Positions 26,282 through 34,868 of a stretch of 64,000 bases of DNA are shown piece by piece; within the stretch, counting starts at the first letter, position 1; each line of letters opens with the position of its first letter. The translations under genes and the position numbers were made by a program. The notes under the pieces are model-generated. The model searched no databases. It saw only the letters and a list, made by a program, of their open reading frames with translations, and was not told where the DNA came from. Source of the stretch: GWA1-39-11 sp964640435 (lineage in GTDB: Bacteria > Patescibacteriota > Microgenomatia > Levybacterales > GWA1-39-11); contig CAZXFJ010000001.1 in the NCBI GenBank assembly GCA_964640435.1, forward strand, positions 1-64,000, written 5' to 3'.

Positions 26282-28072
26282 CTACCAACTTCCTCCTCCA
26301 CCTCCACCGAATCCTCCACCTGAAAAACCTCCTCCACCGGATCCACTTGAGGATGGGGCGGCGGAAATAGCATTTGAGACTGATGTAGAAAACGAATTTA
26401 TGTCGGAGGTTAATACTGCAGCATTAAAAGCATGTGTACTCCTATACCATGATGGGTTATCTGGCTTAATACCCATGTCTTTCATTGCTTTTGCAAATTT
26501 ACCTGTCATCCCGAAAACAATAGCATAAGGTAGTACATCAGTAAAAATATTTTTATTTTCAAAGAATTTTTGTTTGTAATTTTCTGCACGATCAATAAAC
26601 ATTCTGTAGCCTTTAATGCGTCTGTATAATTCTCGCCCCTTTGCTGTTCTTCTTGGCATAAAGCGAGAAAATACTGTTAAGATTATTCCGCTCAAAAATG
26701 CTGCAGAACCAAGATCTGCAATATAGATATGGTCAGTTGCAATAGATACGATTGTGACAGCAAGTCCCAAGAATATAACGACAAATCCATATGCTAGATA
26801 AAGATTACGTACTTTATCAGGGTCTTCTTCAAAGTAACCTCTTTCAACAACTTCTTGGTATAGCTTCTTTTTAACTTTATCCAAATCTGTATAGAACTTA
26901 TATTTAAATTCAGAAATTAATACATCCTTTTTTTCAAAGCCTGACCCAGTTGATGTCTCAGGATTAAACAATTTGGTTAATAATGTTTTTTCATAAGACA
27001 GGAGGTTAGAAGTGCTCTTTGAGCTTCTTGTTAACTTGTAGTCAACTTTCCCAAAAAGCCATTTTTTAGATATTTCAGTAATTGTTAAGAAGCCACGTGA
27101 GGCAAGATCAATTATTGTTGATGTAACATCAAGCGTATCTGCTCTTTCATCAACAATTACACCGATCAATGCTGGGGGAAGATTTTCTGGCGGCGTAAAT
27201 TCTACGACTAATGGCTCATGTGCTCCGTATGGTTTTATTGCTCCATTAGATTTCTTTTCTAAGTATCCTGTTATTCCAGGAAACCAATAGTCCCGTCCAT
27301 ACTTAAACCAAAGATAAAGTATAACTCCAAACCCGACAAGTAAGCTTAATATAAAAGTAGATATTGACGGCCATGTAGTGACTTTGTCTAAAATAGTTTT
27401 TGGCTTTTCTACTACTAAAATAGGTACCGTTCCTTTTTTGAAATCCACTACAGCTGTTAATCCGTAAGTTGGATAAACTGTTTGTTTATTTTTAAAAATA
27501 GCTAAGTTAGAAGAGGTTTGGCTATCGCAAATATTTGTTGATCCAAGCGGACCCTCAAAACATGTAACTTGAATAATGGTGTTATCTGGAGCATTTATTG
27601 TTGCAGAAGCATTTAGTATGTTTGCATCCCATCCATTACCCGTTACGTTCCAGTATAGCTCATCAAAATCTTTAAAGGATTTTATGACGCCAGTAACTAT
27701 ATATGTTATTTGATAACTATGTTCTCCTGCTATTGTTTTGTCAGGATCACCAATTCTAATTCTTAAGTTGTTGTCGCTTTTAGAAATTTGAGTTTGCGCT
27801 TTTTGATTATCTTGCTGAACTTGAATCTCCTTAATTTCTGTATATAACTTATCTTTTCCATCTTGATAAACATACGGAATATCACGGTATATTCCATGTT
27901 TTTCTTGTGTATTAAAGTCAACTTCTATATGCTCACTTACTTTTACTTCTCCAGTCTTCAAAATATCAATATTTGATATGAAATTATTGATTGTCCAGGC
28001 GGACTGAGCATATTGTTTTACAGGGAGAAAGAAAAACAAAATAAGTAAAAATATTAAAACAAGTTTTTTCAT
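26282..28072 (-). CDS. DUF2207 membrane protein
   Basis: About 596 residues. Signal peptide (LIFLLILFFFLPVKQYAQS), extracytoplasmic DUF2207 beta domain (about 22-210, containing EKHGIYRDIPY), a membrane helix near 235, a central cytoplasmic domain, two further helices near 440-485, and a C-terminal tail of Ser and Gly (GGGFSGGGFGGGGGG). The domain order and Gly tail are typical of the family, whose function is unknown. I use the ATG at 28072 and not the preceding TTG, because a -10 hexamer sits seven bases before it. Confidence 0.88.
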   Translation of the reverse strand: MKKLVLIFLLILFFFLPVKQYAQSAWTINNFISNIDILKTGEVKVSEHIEVDFNTQEKHGIYRDIPYVYQDGKDKLYTEIKEIQVQQDNQKAQTQISKSDNNLRIRIGDPDKTIAGEHSYQITYIVTGVIKSFKDFDELYWNVTGNGWDANILNASATINAPDNTIIQVTCFEGPLGSTNICDSQTSSNLAIFKNKQTVYPTYGLTAVVDFKKGTVPILVVEKPKTILDKVTTWPSISTFILSLLVGFGVILYLWFKYGRDYWFPGITGYLEKKSNGAIKPYGAHEPLVVEFTPPENLPPALIGVIVDERADTLDVTSTIIDLASRGFLTITEISKKWLFGKVDYKLTRSSKSTSNLLSYEKTLLTKLFNPETSTGSGFEKKDVLISEFKYKFYTDLDKVKKKLYQEVVERGYFEEDPDKVRNLYLAYGFVVIFLGLAVTIVSIATDHIYIADLGSAAFLSGIILTVFSRFMPRRTAKGRELYRRIKGYRMFIDRAENYKQKFFENKNIFTDVLPYAIVFGMTGKFAKAMKDMGIKPDNPSWYRSTHAFNAAVLTSDINSFSTSVSNAISAAPSSSGSGGGGFSGGGFGGGGGGSW

Positions 28073-28102
28073 CAATGTAATTTTAACATGTATAATTAAT
28101 TT
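28073..28102. promoter_or_regulatory. Back-to-back leaderless promoters in a 30-bp divergent spacer
   Basis: The minus-strand -10 TAAAAT (28085-28080, preceded by TGT) is seven bases from the DUF2207 ATG. The plus-strand -10 TATAAT (28091-28096) is six bases from the DUF192 ATG. Both promoters fit within 30 bases and overlap the start regions of the two genes. Confidence 0.55.
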
Positions 28103-28432
28103 ATGATCAGGAATTTAACGAGCGGAAAAATAGTTTCTGAAAGAGCAAGAAAAGCAGTAAGCTTGATAGATAAAACGCTTGGGATGATTTTAGAAAAAAA
28201 TTCGGGTGGCTTAATTTTTGATACAAGGTTTGGAATTCATACATTTTTTATGAAAAACTCTATAGATATTATTGTCTGTGATTATAATAATAATGTAGTT
28301 AAGCTTCGGGAGAAATTGTGCCCAAGTAATATCTTTATGTGGAATCCAAAATTTAATATATTAATAGAGGTTCCCGAAAATTCAATTAGAGACTCCAAGA
28401 CAAAAGTAGGGGATAGATTAAAAATATCTTAA
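28103..28432 (+). CDS. DUF192 family protein
   Basis: 109 residues matching the small DUF192 fold: GGLIFDTRFGIHTFFMKNSIDIIV, cited here by its core HTFFMKNSIDI, with the conserved Met-Lys-Asn, and a VPENS... motif late (EVPENSIRDS). The family often occurs as a secreted or cytoplasmic domain of unknown function; no signal peptide is present here. It is probably transcribed without a leader. Confidence 0.85.
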   Translation: MIRNLTSGKIVSERARKAVSLIDKTLGMILEKNSGGLIFDTRFGIHTFFMKNSIDIIVCDYNNNVVKLREKLCPSNIFMWNPKFNILIEVPENSIRDSKTKVGDRLKIS

Positions 28433-28458
28433 TTCTGTGATAAGATATACGTTCGCCT

Positions 28459-30228
28459 ATGAGTAATATTTTCAAAATAATCAAAATATCAAAGCCCCTA
28501 CATGGACTTGTTGCCATTATTGGGTTTTTAATTTTATTGTCGTCAGCTCTACAACTTGTTGCTCCTATTCTTTCAAAATCAATAGTTGATGAAATAACAA
28601 ATAAGCTTTCTGGTAAACCTTCGAGTCTTAACTTTTTAATAATACTAATAGTCTTAACATTTGTGGCAAATTTTGCTGGAATAGCGATAAATGCATTGTC
28701 CGATAGGCTTGGAGATCATTTTGCGGGTAGATTAAGACAGTTTTTGACAGAAAGATTTTATGAAAAAGTCCTAACACTTCCACAGAGCTATTTTGATGGT
28801 CAGCTATCAGGAAAGATAATAAATCAGCTTAATAGAGGAATTTTCACAATATACAATTTTTTGAACGGCGCTTCTAATTTCATGTTGCCGATGCTAGTTC
28901 AAAGTCTTTTAACCATATTAATTTTAGGTTTTTACAATATTCCTATTGCTGTCTTTACTTTCCTTTTGTTTCCTATATATATAACACTCTCATATTACTC
29001 AACTATTCGTTGGGGTAAATTTGAGGCAGAGAAGAATAAGATCGAAGACGTAACACGAGGAAGAATCAATGAGGTTATATACAACATTAGACTGGTTAAA
29101 GGTTTTACAAACGAAAAGCATGAGTACGATTCTGTCTCGGGTAATTTAACAAAAATTAACAAAATTTACGCAAAGCAAAGTAGTGGATACCATTGGTTTG
29201 ATTTCGCAAGAAATCTATCGCTTATCATAGTTTTGTTATTGGTTAACATTTTAGTCTTTTACAACACATATATAGGGGCGTTAACTATTGGTGAAATGGT
29301 ATTAATTCTTATGTTATTTAATATGACAAGAACTCCTCTTTTTGCAATGTCATTTATGCTTTCTCAAATTCAACAAGCAGAGCAGGGGGCAAAAGATTAT
29401 GTTGAGATATTAAATCTCATTTCTACAGAAAACTTCCGTGAGAAAACTAAATCAGAAGTAATTAAAAACCCAGAAATTGATTTTAAGAATGTCACTTTCT
29501 CTTATGAAGAATCAGAAAAAGTATTAAATAAAGTATCTTTTAAAATTCATGCTAATAAAAAAGTAGCTTTAGTTGGACATTCTGGAGCAGGTAAATCTAC
29601 GACAATAAATTTAATTATGAAATTATATAAACCTACTTCGGGAGAGATTTTATTAAACGGAAAGTCGTATTCAAAACTTTCTCACCAGTTTATAAGAGAT
29701 AATATAGCTTTAGTTTTTCAAGAAAATGAACTATTCTCATCAACAATTCGAGAAAACGTTGCATATGGAAAAATGGATGCGACTGATGCTCAAATTATAA
29801 AAGCCTTAAAAGCTGCTAATGCGTATGACTTTGTTAAAAAACTTCCAAAAGGTCTTGACAGCGAAATTGGAGAGCGAGGAGTTAAATTATCTGGAGGACA
29901 AAAGCAGAGGATTCAAATCGCAAGAGCAATCCTTAAAGATGCGCCAATACTTATTTTAGATGAGGCAACAAGTTCACTTGATGCAAAGAGTGAGAAAGAA
30001 GTTCAAGAAGCACTTGATAATTTAATGGAAGGAAGACTTACTATTATTATTGCTCACCGATTCTCAACGATTCAAAATGTAGATCGTGTTATCGTTATCG
30101 AAGGTGGTAAGATAACTGCTGATGGAACTCCAAAGGAACTTTCAAAAACAAAAGGTTTGTATTCAGAACTTCTAAATTATCAAATCGAAGGAAATAAAAA
30201 ACTTCTTGAGTCTTTTGAAATATATTAA
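28459..30228 (+). CDS. ABC exporter, fused membrane and ATPase domains
   Basis: Half-transporter of 589 residues (MsbA/multidrug type). Six membrane helices in residues 1-315 are followed by the nucleotide-binding domain with Walker A GHSGAGKST, Q-loop FQENELF, signature LSGGQKQR, Walker B ILILDEATSS and switch His in IIAHRFST. It functions as a homodimer or heterodimer and could export lipid, glycolipid or peptide. The 3' end is two bases from the convergent SurA-like gene. Confidence 0.95.
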   Translation: MSNIFKIIKISKPLHGLVAIIGFLILLSSALQLVAPILSKSIVDEITNKLSGKPSSLNFLIILIVLTFVANFAGIAINALSDRLGDHFAGRLRQFLTERFYEKVLTLPQSYFDGQLSGKIINQLNRGIFTIYNFLNGASNFMLPMLVQSLLTILILGFYNIPIAVFTFLLFPIYITLSYYSTIRWGKFEAEKNKIEDVTRGRINEVIYNIRLVKGFTNEKHEYDSVSGNLTKINKIYAKQSSGYHWFDFARNLSLIIVLLLVNILVFYNTYIGALTIGEMVLILMLFNMTRTPLFAMSFMLSQIQQAEQGAKDYVEILNLISTENFREKTKSEVIKNPEIDFKNVTFSYEESEKVLNKVSFKIHANKKVALVGHSGAGKSTTINLIMKLYKPTSGEILLNGKSYSKLSHQFIRDNIALVFQENELFSSTIRENVAYGKMDATDAQIIKALKAANAYDFVKKLPKGLDSEIGERGVKLSGGQKQRIQIARAILKDAPILILDEATSSLDAKSEKEVQEALDNLMEGRLTIIIAHRFSTIQNVDRVIVIEGGKITADGTPKELSKTKGLYSELLNYQIEGNKKLLESFEIY

Positions 30229-30230
30229 GT

Positions 30231-30950
30231 TTAGTAGTTTCGAAGATATTGAATCTTAGCCTTTGATTGAAGATCTGCTACAAATGATTGAATTTTTTCA
30301 TTTAACTTTTGTTGTTCAAGTTGTTGTTTTATTTGCCCCTTTGTTGTATCAGTAATTTCAGTTGGCATAGCTTCTTTGTTTTGTTCAATATAGTCCTCAA
30401 CATCCTTATCAGAAACTGATACATTGGATCCAACCATCTTTTTAAGTAGGAGTTGGATTTTAACTTGTTCGTTAAGATCAGCTCTTGTCATTCCTTGTTG
30501 TGCAAGGAGAGTATCAATGTTTTGTCCTTGTGCTGACACAGTTTTTTCTATATTTGCAACCTCAGCTTTAACATCTTCATCTGATACTTTAACGCCTCTT
30601 TTTTTAGCTTCTTGCTGAATAAGCTTTTCTGTAATTATTTGTTCAAGTATTGTCTTGCCATCTTTTTTCTCAAGCTGATTTATGAGCTCCAGTCTGTTAA
30701 CTGGTTGTCCGTTTACACTCGCAACTACGAACTGATTTTTAAATACACCCAAGAAAATTATTACAACAATTACAACAGCTGGAATAAGTAAGTCCTTTAA
30801 GCGAACTCTAGAAAAAACACCCTGTTTTTTAGAAGAAGAATTATTTGTTACTTCGGTTCTATCCCTTTTTACACTGACAGTTTTCTTAGGTGTAGTTTTT
30901 TTTGCAGCAATGGTTCTTTTTGTTGTTTTTTTAGTTTTTGTTGTTGCCAT
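30231..30950 (-). CDS. Membrane-anchored SurA/PrsA-like chaperone without PPIase domain
   Basis: 239 residues. A very basic Thr/Lys-rich N-terminus (1-45) precedes one membrane helix (about 52-70), then a SurA_N-type helical domain (VNGQPVNRLELINQL; LIQQEAKKRGVKVSDEDV). No parvulin rotamase domain follows, so it is a holdase-type secretion chaperone at most. The basic N-terminus probably lies in the cytoplasm. The start is supported by a -10 six bases upstream. Confidence 0.8.
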   Translation of the reverse strand: MATTKTKKTTKRTIAAKKTTPKKTVSVKRDRTEVTNNSSSKKQGVFSRVRLKDLLIPAVVIVVIIFLGVFKNQFVVASVNGQPVNRLELINQLEKKDGKTILEQIITEKLIQQEAKKRGVKVSDEDVKAEVANIEKTVSAQGQNIDTLLAQQGMTRADLNEQVKIQLLLKKMVGSNVSVSDKDVEDYIEQNKEAMPTEITDTTKGQIKQQLEQQKLNEKIQSFVADLQSKAKIQYLRNY

Positions 30951-30956
30951 TGGACG

Positions 30957-30986
30957 ATTATAATAAATTCAATTCTTAAAAGTCAA
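30957..30986 (-). promoter_or_regulatory. Leaderless promoter of the SurA-like gene
   Basis: On the minus strand: TTGACT (30986-30981), 18-base spacer, TATAAT (30962-30957), six bases to the ATG at 30950. Confidence 0.7.
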
Positions 30987-30989
30987 AGG

Positions 30990-31256
30990 TTAAATGCTTT
31001 TATTCCATCTTTTAAGAGTTGGAATAACAGTTTTTGCAAGTTCCTCAGCTTTGTCAGGATCCATCTTTAAATCATCAATCATATTTGCCATAGATCTTCC
31101 TATCATTTCCTCAAGTGTTAGATTAGGTTCGCGAAATTGTCCATTTTCAAAACAAAACTTACAATATTCTTGATTAACTGATCCATCAGAATTGGTACTA
31201 TAAAATCCAATACCAAGGGGCATTCCACAAGATTGACAACGAGCCTTTTCTTCCAT
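30990..31256 (-). CDS. Zinc-ribbon protein (Zn_ribbon_2 type)
   Basis: 88 residues with two CxxC pairs: CQSCGMPLG near the N-terminus and YCKFCFENG about 25 residues later, as in small PF12674 zinc-ribbon proteins. The C-terminal half is helical (ELAKTVIPTLKRW). The role is unknown. On the minus strand TATAAT (31268-31263) lies six bases from the ATG, another leaderless start. Confidence 0.82.
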   Translation of the reverse strand: MEEKARCQSCGMPLGIGFYSTNSDGSVNQEYCKFCFENGQFREPNLTLEEMIGRSMANMIDDLKMDPDKAEELAKTVIPTLKRWNKSI

Positions 31257-31293
31257 AGCTTGATTATATGTTACAAAATATCAATCTAGCAAA

Positions 31294-31875
31294 TTATTTT
31301 ATTAATTTTGAATAAACAACTGTTCTTGCTGAATATGTTTTTGTGGTTTTGTCCCATTTTCCAGCACAAGTAATTAAATTTAATGATGGTTTTGTTTTGA
31401 TTGAGAAAATTTCTTCAAGTGGAATTTTCTTTAAATCATAGGTGATAACTTGTGTGACCTCAAACATATATGATTTTCCGGATTGATCTTTAGTTTCTAT
31501 TTTTTCGCCTGGTTTTAAATCTTTAATGTGTGCAAAAACAGAAGGGCCACCGCTTGGTGTGTCAACGTGTCCATCAATAACAGCAGATCCTTTTTCGCCA
31601 GGTTTCGGTCCTAGGTTATACCAGGCTGTATTATTGAAATCACTCGGAATATCCATATTTCCTTTTTCATCTTTTGCGACTGATTCAATAGTCGCATTTA
31701 CATTTAAAGAAGGAATAATAATCTTTGTAGGTGTATCTGGTACCGGAGTAGGAGTTTCAATCTTTACAGCTTCAACTTTTTTGACTTCTTGTTTTTCTGG
31801 TGCATGTAAATTGAGTCCAAAATAAACCCCTATTAATATAGCTGCAAAAATTACAAGAAGATAAATTTTTTTCAT
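31294..31875 (-). CDS. Sortase (class E/F-like)
   Basis: Membrane-anchored cysteine transpeptidase of 193 residues. N-terminal signal anchor (5-23), Pro/Thr linker, then the sortase beta barrel with H103 (DGHVDTPSG), C170 (LNLITCAG) and R184 (SARTVV), the complete catalytic set. It joins LPxTG-type proteins to surface acceptors. A perfect 16-bp inverted repeat ends only four bases upstream of its ATG, and a small secreted peptide gene precedes it on the same strand. There is no Shine-Dalgarno. Confidence 0.92.
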   Translation of the reverse strand: MKKIYLLVIFAAILIGVYFGLNLHAPEKQEVKKVEAVKIETPTPVPDTPTKIIIPSLNVNATIESVAKDEKGNMDIPSDFNNTAWYNLGPKPGEKGSAVIDGHVDTPSGGPSVFAHIKDLKPGEKIETKDQSGKSYMFEVTQVITYDLKKIPLEEIFSIKTKPSLNLITCAGKWDKTTKTYSARTVVYSKLIK

Positions 31876-31879
31876 ATTT

Positions 31880-31942
31880 AAAATGCAATGTGTAGAGGCT
31901 AATTGTATTTGCGAATGCCAAGTTTACTACACATTGCATTTT
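31880..31942. repeat. Perfect 16-bp inverted repeat ahead of sortase
   Basis: Arms 31880-31895 (AAAATGCAATGTGTAG) and 31927-31942 are exact reverse complements, separated by 31 bases. The structure fills most of the gap between the small secreted-peptide gene and the sortase start, so on the minus strand the sortase ATG follows the hairpin by four bases. Confidence 0.85.
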
Positions 31943-31960
31943 TGCTTCAAGCAATTGAGT

Positions 31961-32125
31961 TTAGTAACCAAAACCAGTGCTTGGTGCGCCTGGTGTATTT
32001 TGAGTTGCTGTCGGCGTTGGTGTCATAGTCGGTGTACTTGTTGCAGTTTGAGCATTAACTGCCGTTACTGCTACGAAAAACGAAAGTACTAAAGATAGAA
32101 CTGCAAAAGAAATAGCTTTAATCAT
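31961..32125 (-). CDS. Small secreted peptide with sortase-signal-like C-terminus (54 aa)
   Basis: A 54-residue ORF with an excellent AAGGAGGTG ribosome site, a signal peptide (MIKAISFAVLSLVLSFFVA..., cleavage predicted after VNA-Q), a Thr/Pro-rich mature part and the ending GAPSTGFGY. APSTG resembles a sorting motif (LPxTG-like), but there is no following membrane segment or basic tail. It lies directly upstream of the sortase gene on the same strand, which suggests a functional link. Confidence 0.75.
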   Translation of the reverse strand: MIKAISFAVLSLVLSFFVAVTAVNAQTATSTPTMTPTPTATQNTPGAPSTGFGY

Positions 32126-32396
32126 TTATTTCACCTCCTTTTATCATCAAAGATTATCCAAATATACTATCGATAGCATGTTAAATTGGTTATAGATATG
32201 TGTAAGAGACCTGTAAAATGTTTTTTTACAAAGCTCTTACGATGTTTTTCATCTATTGATAAAAATCTTTTGTAAAGTATATATATGATAAAACTTAGAG
32301 AGGGAAAAGTACCATATATAGGTAGGAAAGGTGGAGAAAGTTCTGAGAAAAGTAAAAAAGAACTTCTAGAACTAAAAAGATATTATTTGGGAAAAT

Positions 32397-33494
32397 CTAT
32401 TCAGTATCCCCGAGACCTTCATCGCCGGAATTAAGTGAAAGAGTTTTAATGTCTGGTAGAGATGCGCCCATTATCCCCTGAAGTTCTCCATATAAATTAG
32501 AAATATTAAATTCTGATTTTCTAATTTGCATTTCTCTTTTCTTCCATAATCTTTCCATCGCTCTTTTTTCAGATTCCAGATCGACGTGCATCTCTCGAAT
32601 TCCTTCAGCATATGCTTCAAATCTGTGTCTAAAGGCGTCACTTTGAAGGTACTGATATAGAATTTCAAGCTTCTCATCTTTATTTGCCGTGGATTGCTTA
32701 GCTTGAAAAATTGCAATAAGTTGTCGTCTTAAGATAAAGGCTAGGGGAATTGCAAAAGAGTAAGCAGTCACAAGTACTCCATCAATTACTCCAAAAGTTT
32801 TTATTTCTTTTGGTAGCTCTTCAGAAACCAGAACGGATAATGAAACCCCAGCTTTTCTAGCGTCATCTCGAAGTTTTGGAAGCCATGCTGCGCTCCAATT
32901 TGCTCTTTTTGTTTCCCAGAGTATGACTCCTGTCTGCTTCCCAACATTACTTTTTACGATTTGTAAGATGTCTCCTCCGCGCACACCTTTGCCTACGGCA
33001 TCGATTTCGTCGGTTGGGAATGTTTGACTTAGTCTTTCTTCAAGATCAAGTTCTAAAACCTCACCCTGAAGTTGTTGGCTTCCTGAGTGACTTGCCTTTC
33101 TATTAAGTTCTTCAATTTTGCGCTTTAAGCTTTCTTTTTCTTCTTCTTGCTCTTTTAGTTTTAGCTTATATTCTTCATCTTTTGCGCTCATAATTTTTTC
33201 TTCAATCTTCTTTCTTTCTTCATCAATTTTTCTAGCTGTTGCAACTTCTAAGTCTTTTTCTTTCTCTTCTAGCTTCCTTTTCTCTTCTCGTAGTGCTAGT
33301 TCTTCTTTTCTAAACTCTTCAATTTTTTCCTCCCTTTCTGTTAGTTGTTTTTTAAGTTCTGTAAGTTCGGAGTTCTGTTTTTCTGAAAGTTCTTTAACCA
33401 CAGATTCTTTTATTTGCTCTTCAAGATCGTGTTTTAGAGCTTCTGATATTTCAAATTCTTTTCCGCAATGTATGCATTTAATAGTGGAGTTCAT
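32397..33494 (-). CDS. DUF2130 protein (coiled coil plus nuclease-like fold)
   Basis: 365 residues. A CxxC near the start (IKCIHCGKEF) is followed by a long, highly charged coiled coil (about 25-135) and the DUF2130 domain (about 140-340). The segment GGDILQIV with GVILWETKRAN gives a D...E-x-K arrangement like the PD-(D/E)xK nuclease fold. Function is not established for the family; a DNA-processing role is inferred. No signal peptide is present. Confidence 0.85.
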   Translation of the reverse strand: MNSTIKCIHCGKEFEISEALKHDLEEQIKESVVKELSEKQNSELTELKKQLTEREEKIEEFRKEELALREEKRKLEEKEKDLEVATARKIDEERKKIEEKIMSAKDEEYKLKLKEQEEEKESLKRKIEELNRKASHSGSQQLQGEVLELDLEERLSQTFPTDEIDAVGKGVRGGDILQIVKSNVGKQTGVILWETKRANWSAAWLPKLRDDARKAGVSLSVLVSEELPKEIKTFGVIDGVLVTAYSFAIPLAFILRRQLIAIFQAKQSTANKDEKLEILYQYLQSDAFRHRFEAYAEGIREMHVDLESEKRAMERLWKKREMQIRKSEFNISNLYGELQGIMGASLPDIKTLSLNSGDEGLGDTE

Positions 33495-33569
33495 AGGGTA
33501 GCGACTATTATAAACTTCTCAACTTTTTATTAAAAGATATCTAAATGTTACACCTCTACAGTCCCATAG

Positions 33570-33598
33570 TTGACAAACTACTATAGGTGTGCTATAAT
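33570..33598 (+). promoter_or_regulatory. Consensus promoter of the LPNTG protein gene
   Basis: TTGACA (33570-33575), 17-base spacer and TATAAT (33593-33598): a perfect consensus sigma-70-type promoter, followed by a terminator-like hairpin before the start codon. Confidence 0.8.
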
Positions 33599-33613
33599 CC
33601 CAAATCACGTTTG

Positions 33614-33643
33614 AAATGAAGGTTTTTTAGCCTTCATTTTTAT
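33614..33643 (+). terminator. Terminator-like hairpin in the leader of the LPNTG gene
   Basis: Stem AAATGAAGG (33614-33622) / CCTTCATTT (33631-33639), loop TTTTTTAG, then a T-rich run ending a few bases before the ATG at 33647. It is either an attenuator or the end of a very short leader RNA. Confidence 0.6.
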
Positions 33644-33646
33644 TAT

Positions 33647-34351
33647 ATGAAGATATTATTTAAAGTATTTGTTTGCCTCATAGTAATTTCTGCATTGCTT
33701 GGCCGTATTGTGCCAGCGACATCCCTTGTTCTTTCTGTTGAAGCAGGAAACAACAATAATAACAACCACAACAATAATAATCGTGGCAATGATAGAAATG
33801 ATCGTGATGACCATGACAACGATAATCACCATGACAATGATCATGATGACGACTGTGACAATGACCATGGAAGAAATAATAGAAATAATCGTGATAACGA
33901 TTGTGATGACAATGGTCACCACGATAACCATGATCATGATCACAACCACGATGGTCACCAAGATCACGATGATGATCACTGTCCTTTTGAGGAAGAACCA
34001 ACACCAACTTTAACTCCAACTGTTACACCTACGGTTACGCCATGTCCTACAGCTCAAGGATTTCACTTAATTCCTGTTGCATATGCTTGTGAAACACCTG
34101 TTACACCTACAGTTACTCCTACAAATGCACCTTCAAACCAAGGTGGACCTGGAGATGGTAGATCAGATGGAAGATCTGACGGCGCACCTACTTCAAGTCA
34201 AAAACAAGGAGAAGTTCTTGGTGCAACAACACTTCCAAACACAGGATCTTTTGATGTTATTCTTGCTACAATAGAACAAGGTGCAGGACTCGTTCTTGCG
34301 GGACTTGGGCTTAAGATTAATGGCAAAAAGAAAAGCAAAAAAAGCAAATAA
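33647..34351 (+). CDS. LPNTG-anchored, His/Asp/Asn-rich surface protein
   Basis: 234 residues. Signal peptide (1-33), then a low-complexity region (about 35-112) made almost wholly of Asn, Asp, His and Arg, likely to bind divalent metal. Pro/Thr linkers follow, then the linker GDGRSDGRSDG, then LPNTG at 196-200, a hydrophobic helix and the basic tail KKKSKKSK. This is a textbook sortase sorting signal. The gene overlaps the next sortase gene by 32 bases, so enzyme and substrate are co-expressed. The metal-binding role is inference from composition. Confidence 0.88.
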   Translation: MKILFKVFVCLIVISALLGRIVPATSLVLSVEAGNNNNNNHNNNNRGNDRNDRDDHDNDNHHDNDHDDDCDNDHGRNNRNNRDNDCDDNGHHDNHDHDHNHDGHQDHDDDHCPFEEEPTPTLTPTVTPTVTPCPTAQGFHLIPVAYACETPVTPTVTPTNAPSNQGGPGDGRSDGRSDGAPTSSQKQGEVLGATTLPNTGSFDVILATIEQGAGLVLAGLGLKINGKKKSKKSK

Positions 34352-34868
34352 TTTACCTCTCGCGCTCATTGGAGCAGGTCTTTTCATCTTTTTTCTCGGA
34401 ACATTTACTCACTTCAATATATATTCAAATTACTTAATAAGTCAGCAGGAGAAGCCAAGTTTGGTGCAAAGTGCTGATATTCCTGTGGCTTTATCCATTC
34501 CTGAGGTGGGGTTAAATACGCCTGTTGTTGAGGGTGGAATAAAAAGTGGACAATGGATATTATCAAATACTGCTTCGCTTTACCTCCCTACTAGTGGTCG
34601 TGTTGGAGAAGGGTACAACACTATAATTTATGCTCATAACACGTCTAATTTGTTTGCAAAGCTTAAAGATGTCCAAATTGGGGAGTCAATATATTTGAAA
34701 GATAAATCAGGAAAGAGCTTTGAATACCAGATTTTTGAGAAAAAAGATGTTAATCCTTATGACCTTAAGAGTTTATACTCAGTGGATAAGAATATTGTTA
34801 CTTTGTTTACCTGTGATGGATGGTTTGATAGTCAAAGATTACTTGTGAGAGGAAAGCTAATTCGCTAG
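34320..34868 (+). CDS. Sortase paired with the LPNTG protein
   Basis: 182 residues from the ATG at 34320. Basic start, membrane helix (about 12-35), and a sortase domain with H106 (YAHNTSN), C165 (TLFTCDGW) and a following Arg in SQRLLVRG. The TLxTC motif is intact. It overlaps the 3' end of its probable substrate gene by 32 bases. An earlier in-frame start at 34281 would overlap further and adds a poor N-terminus. It is a second sortase, distinct in sequence from the one at 31294-31875. Confidence 0.9.
   Translation: MAKRKAKKANNLPLALIGAGLFIFFLGTFTHFNIYSNYLISQQEKPSLVQSADIPVALSIPEVGLNTPVVEGGIKSGQWILSNTASLYLPTSGRVGEGYNTIIYAHNTSNLFAKLKDVQIGESIYLKDKSGKSFEYQIFEKKDVNPYDLKSLYSVDKNIVTLFTCDGWFDSQRLLVRGKLIR

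Noticed and set aside
32285..32434. 49-codon plus-strand ORF overlapping the end of the DUF2130 gene
   Set aside because: It starts with an ATG but has no ribosome site or family match, and its 3' third is antisense to a conserved gene. The evidence is insufficient.
33656..34019. Minus- and plus-strand ORFs over the His/Asp-rich gene
   Set aside because: They mirror the low-complexity codons of the LPNTG protein and lack start signals or sensible composition.
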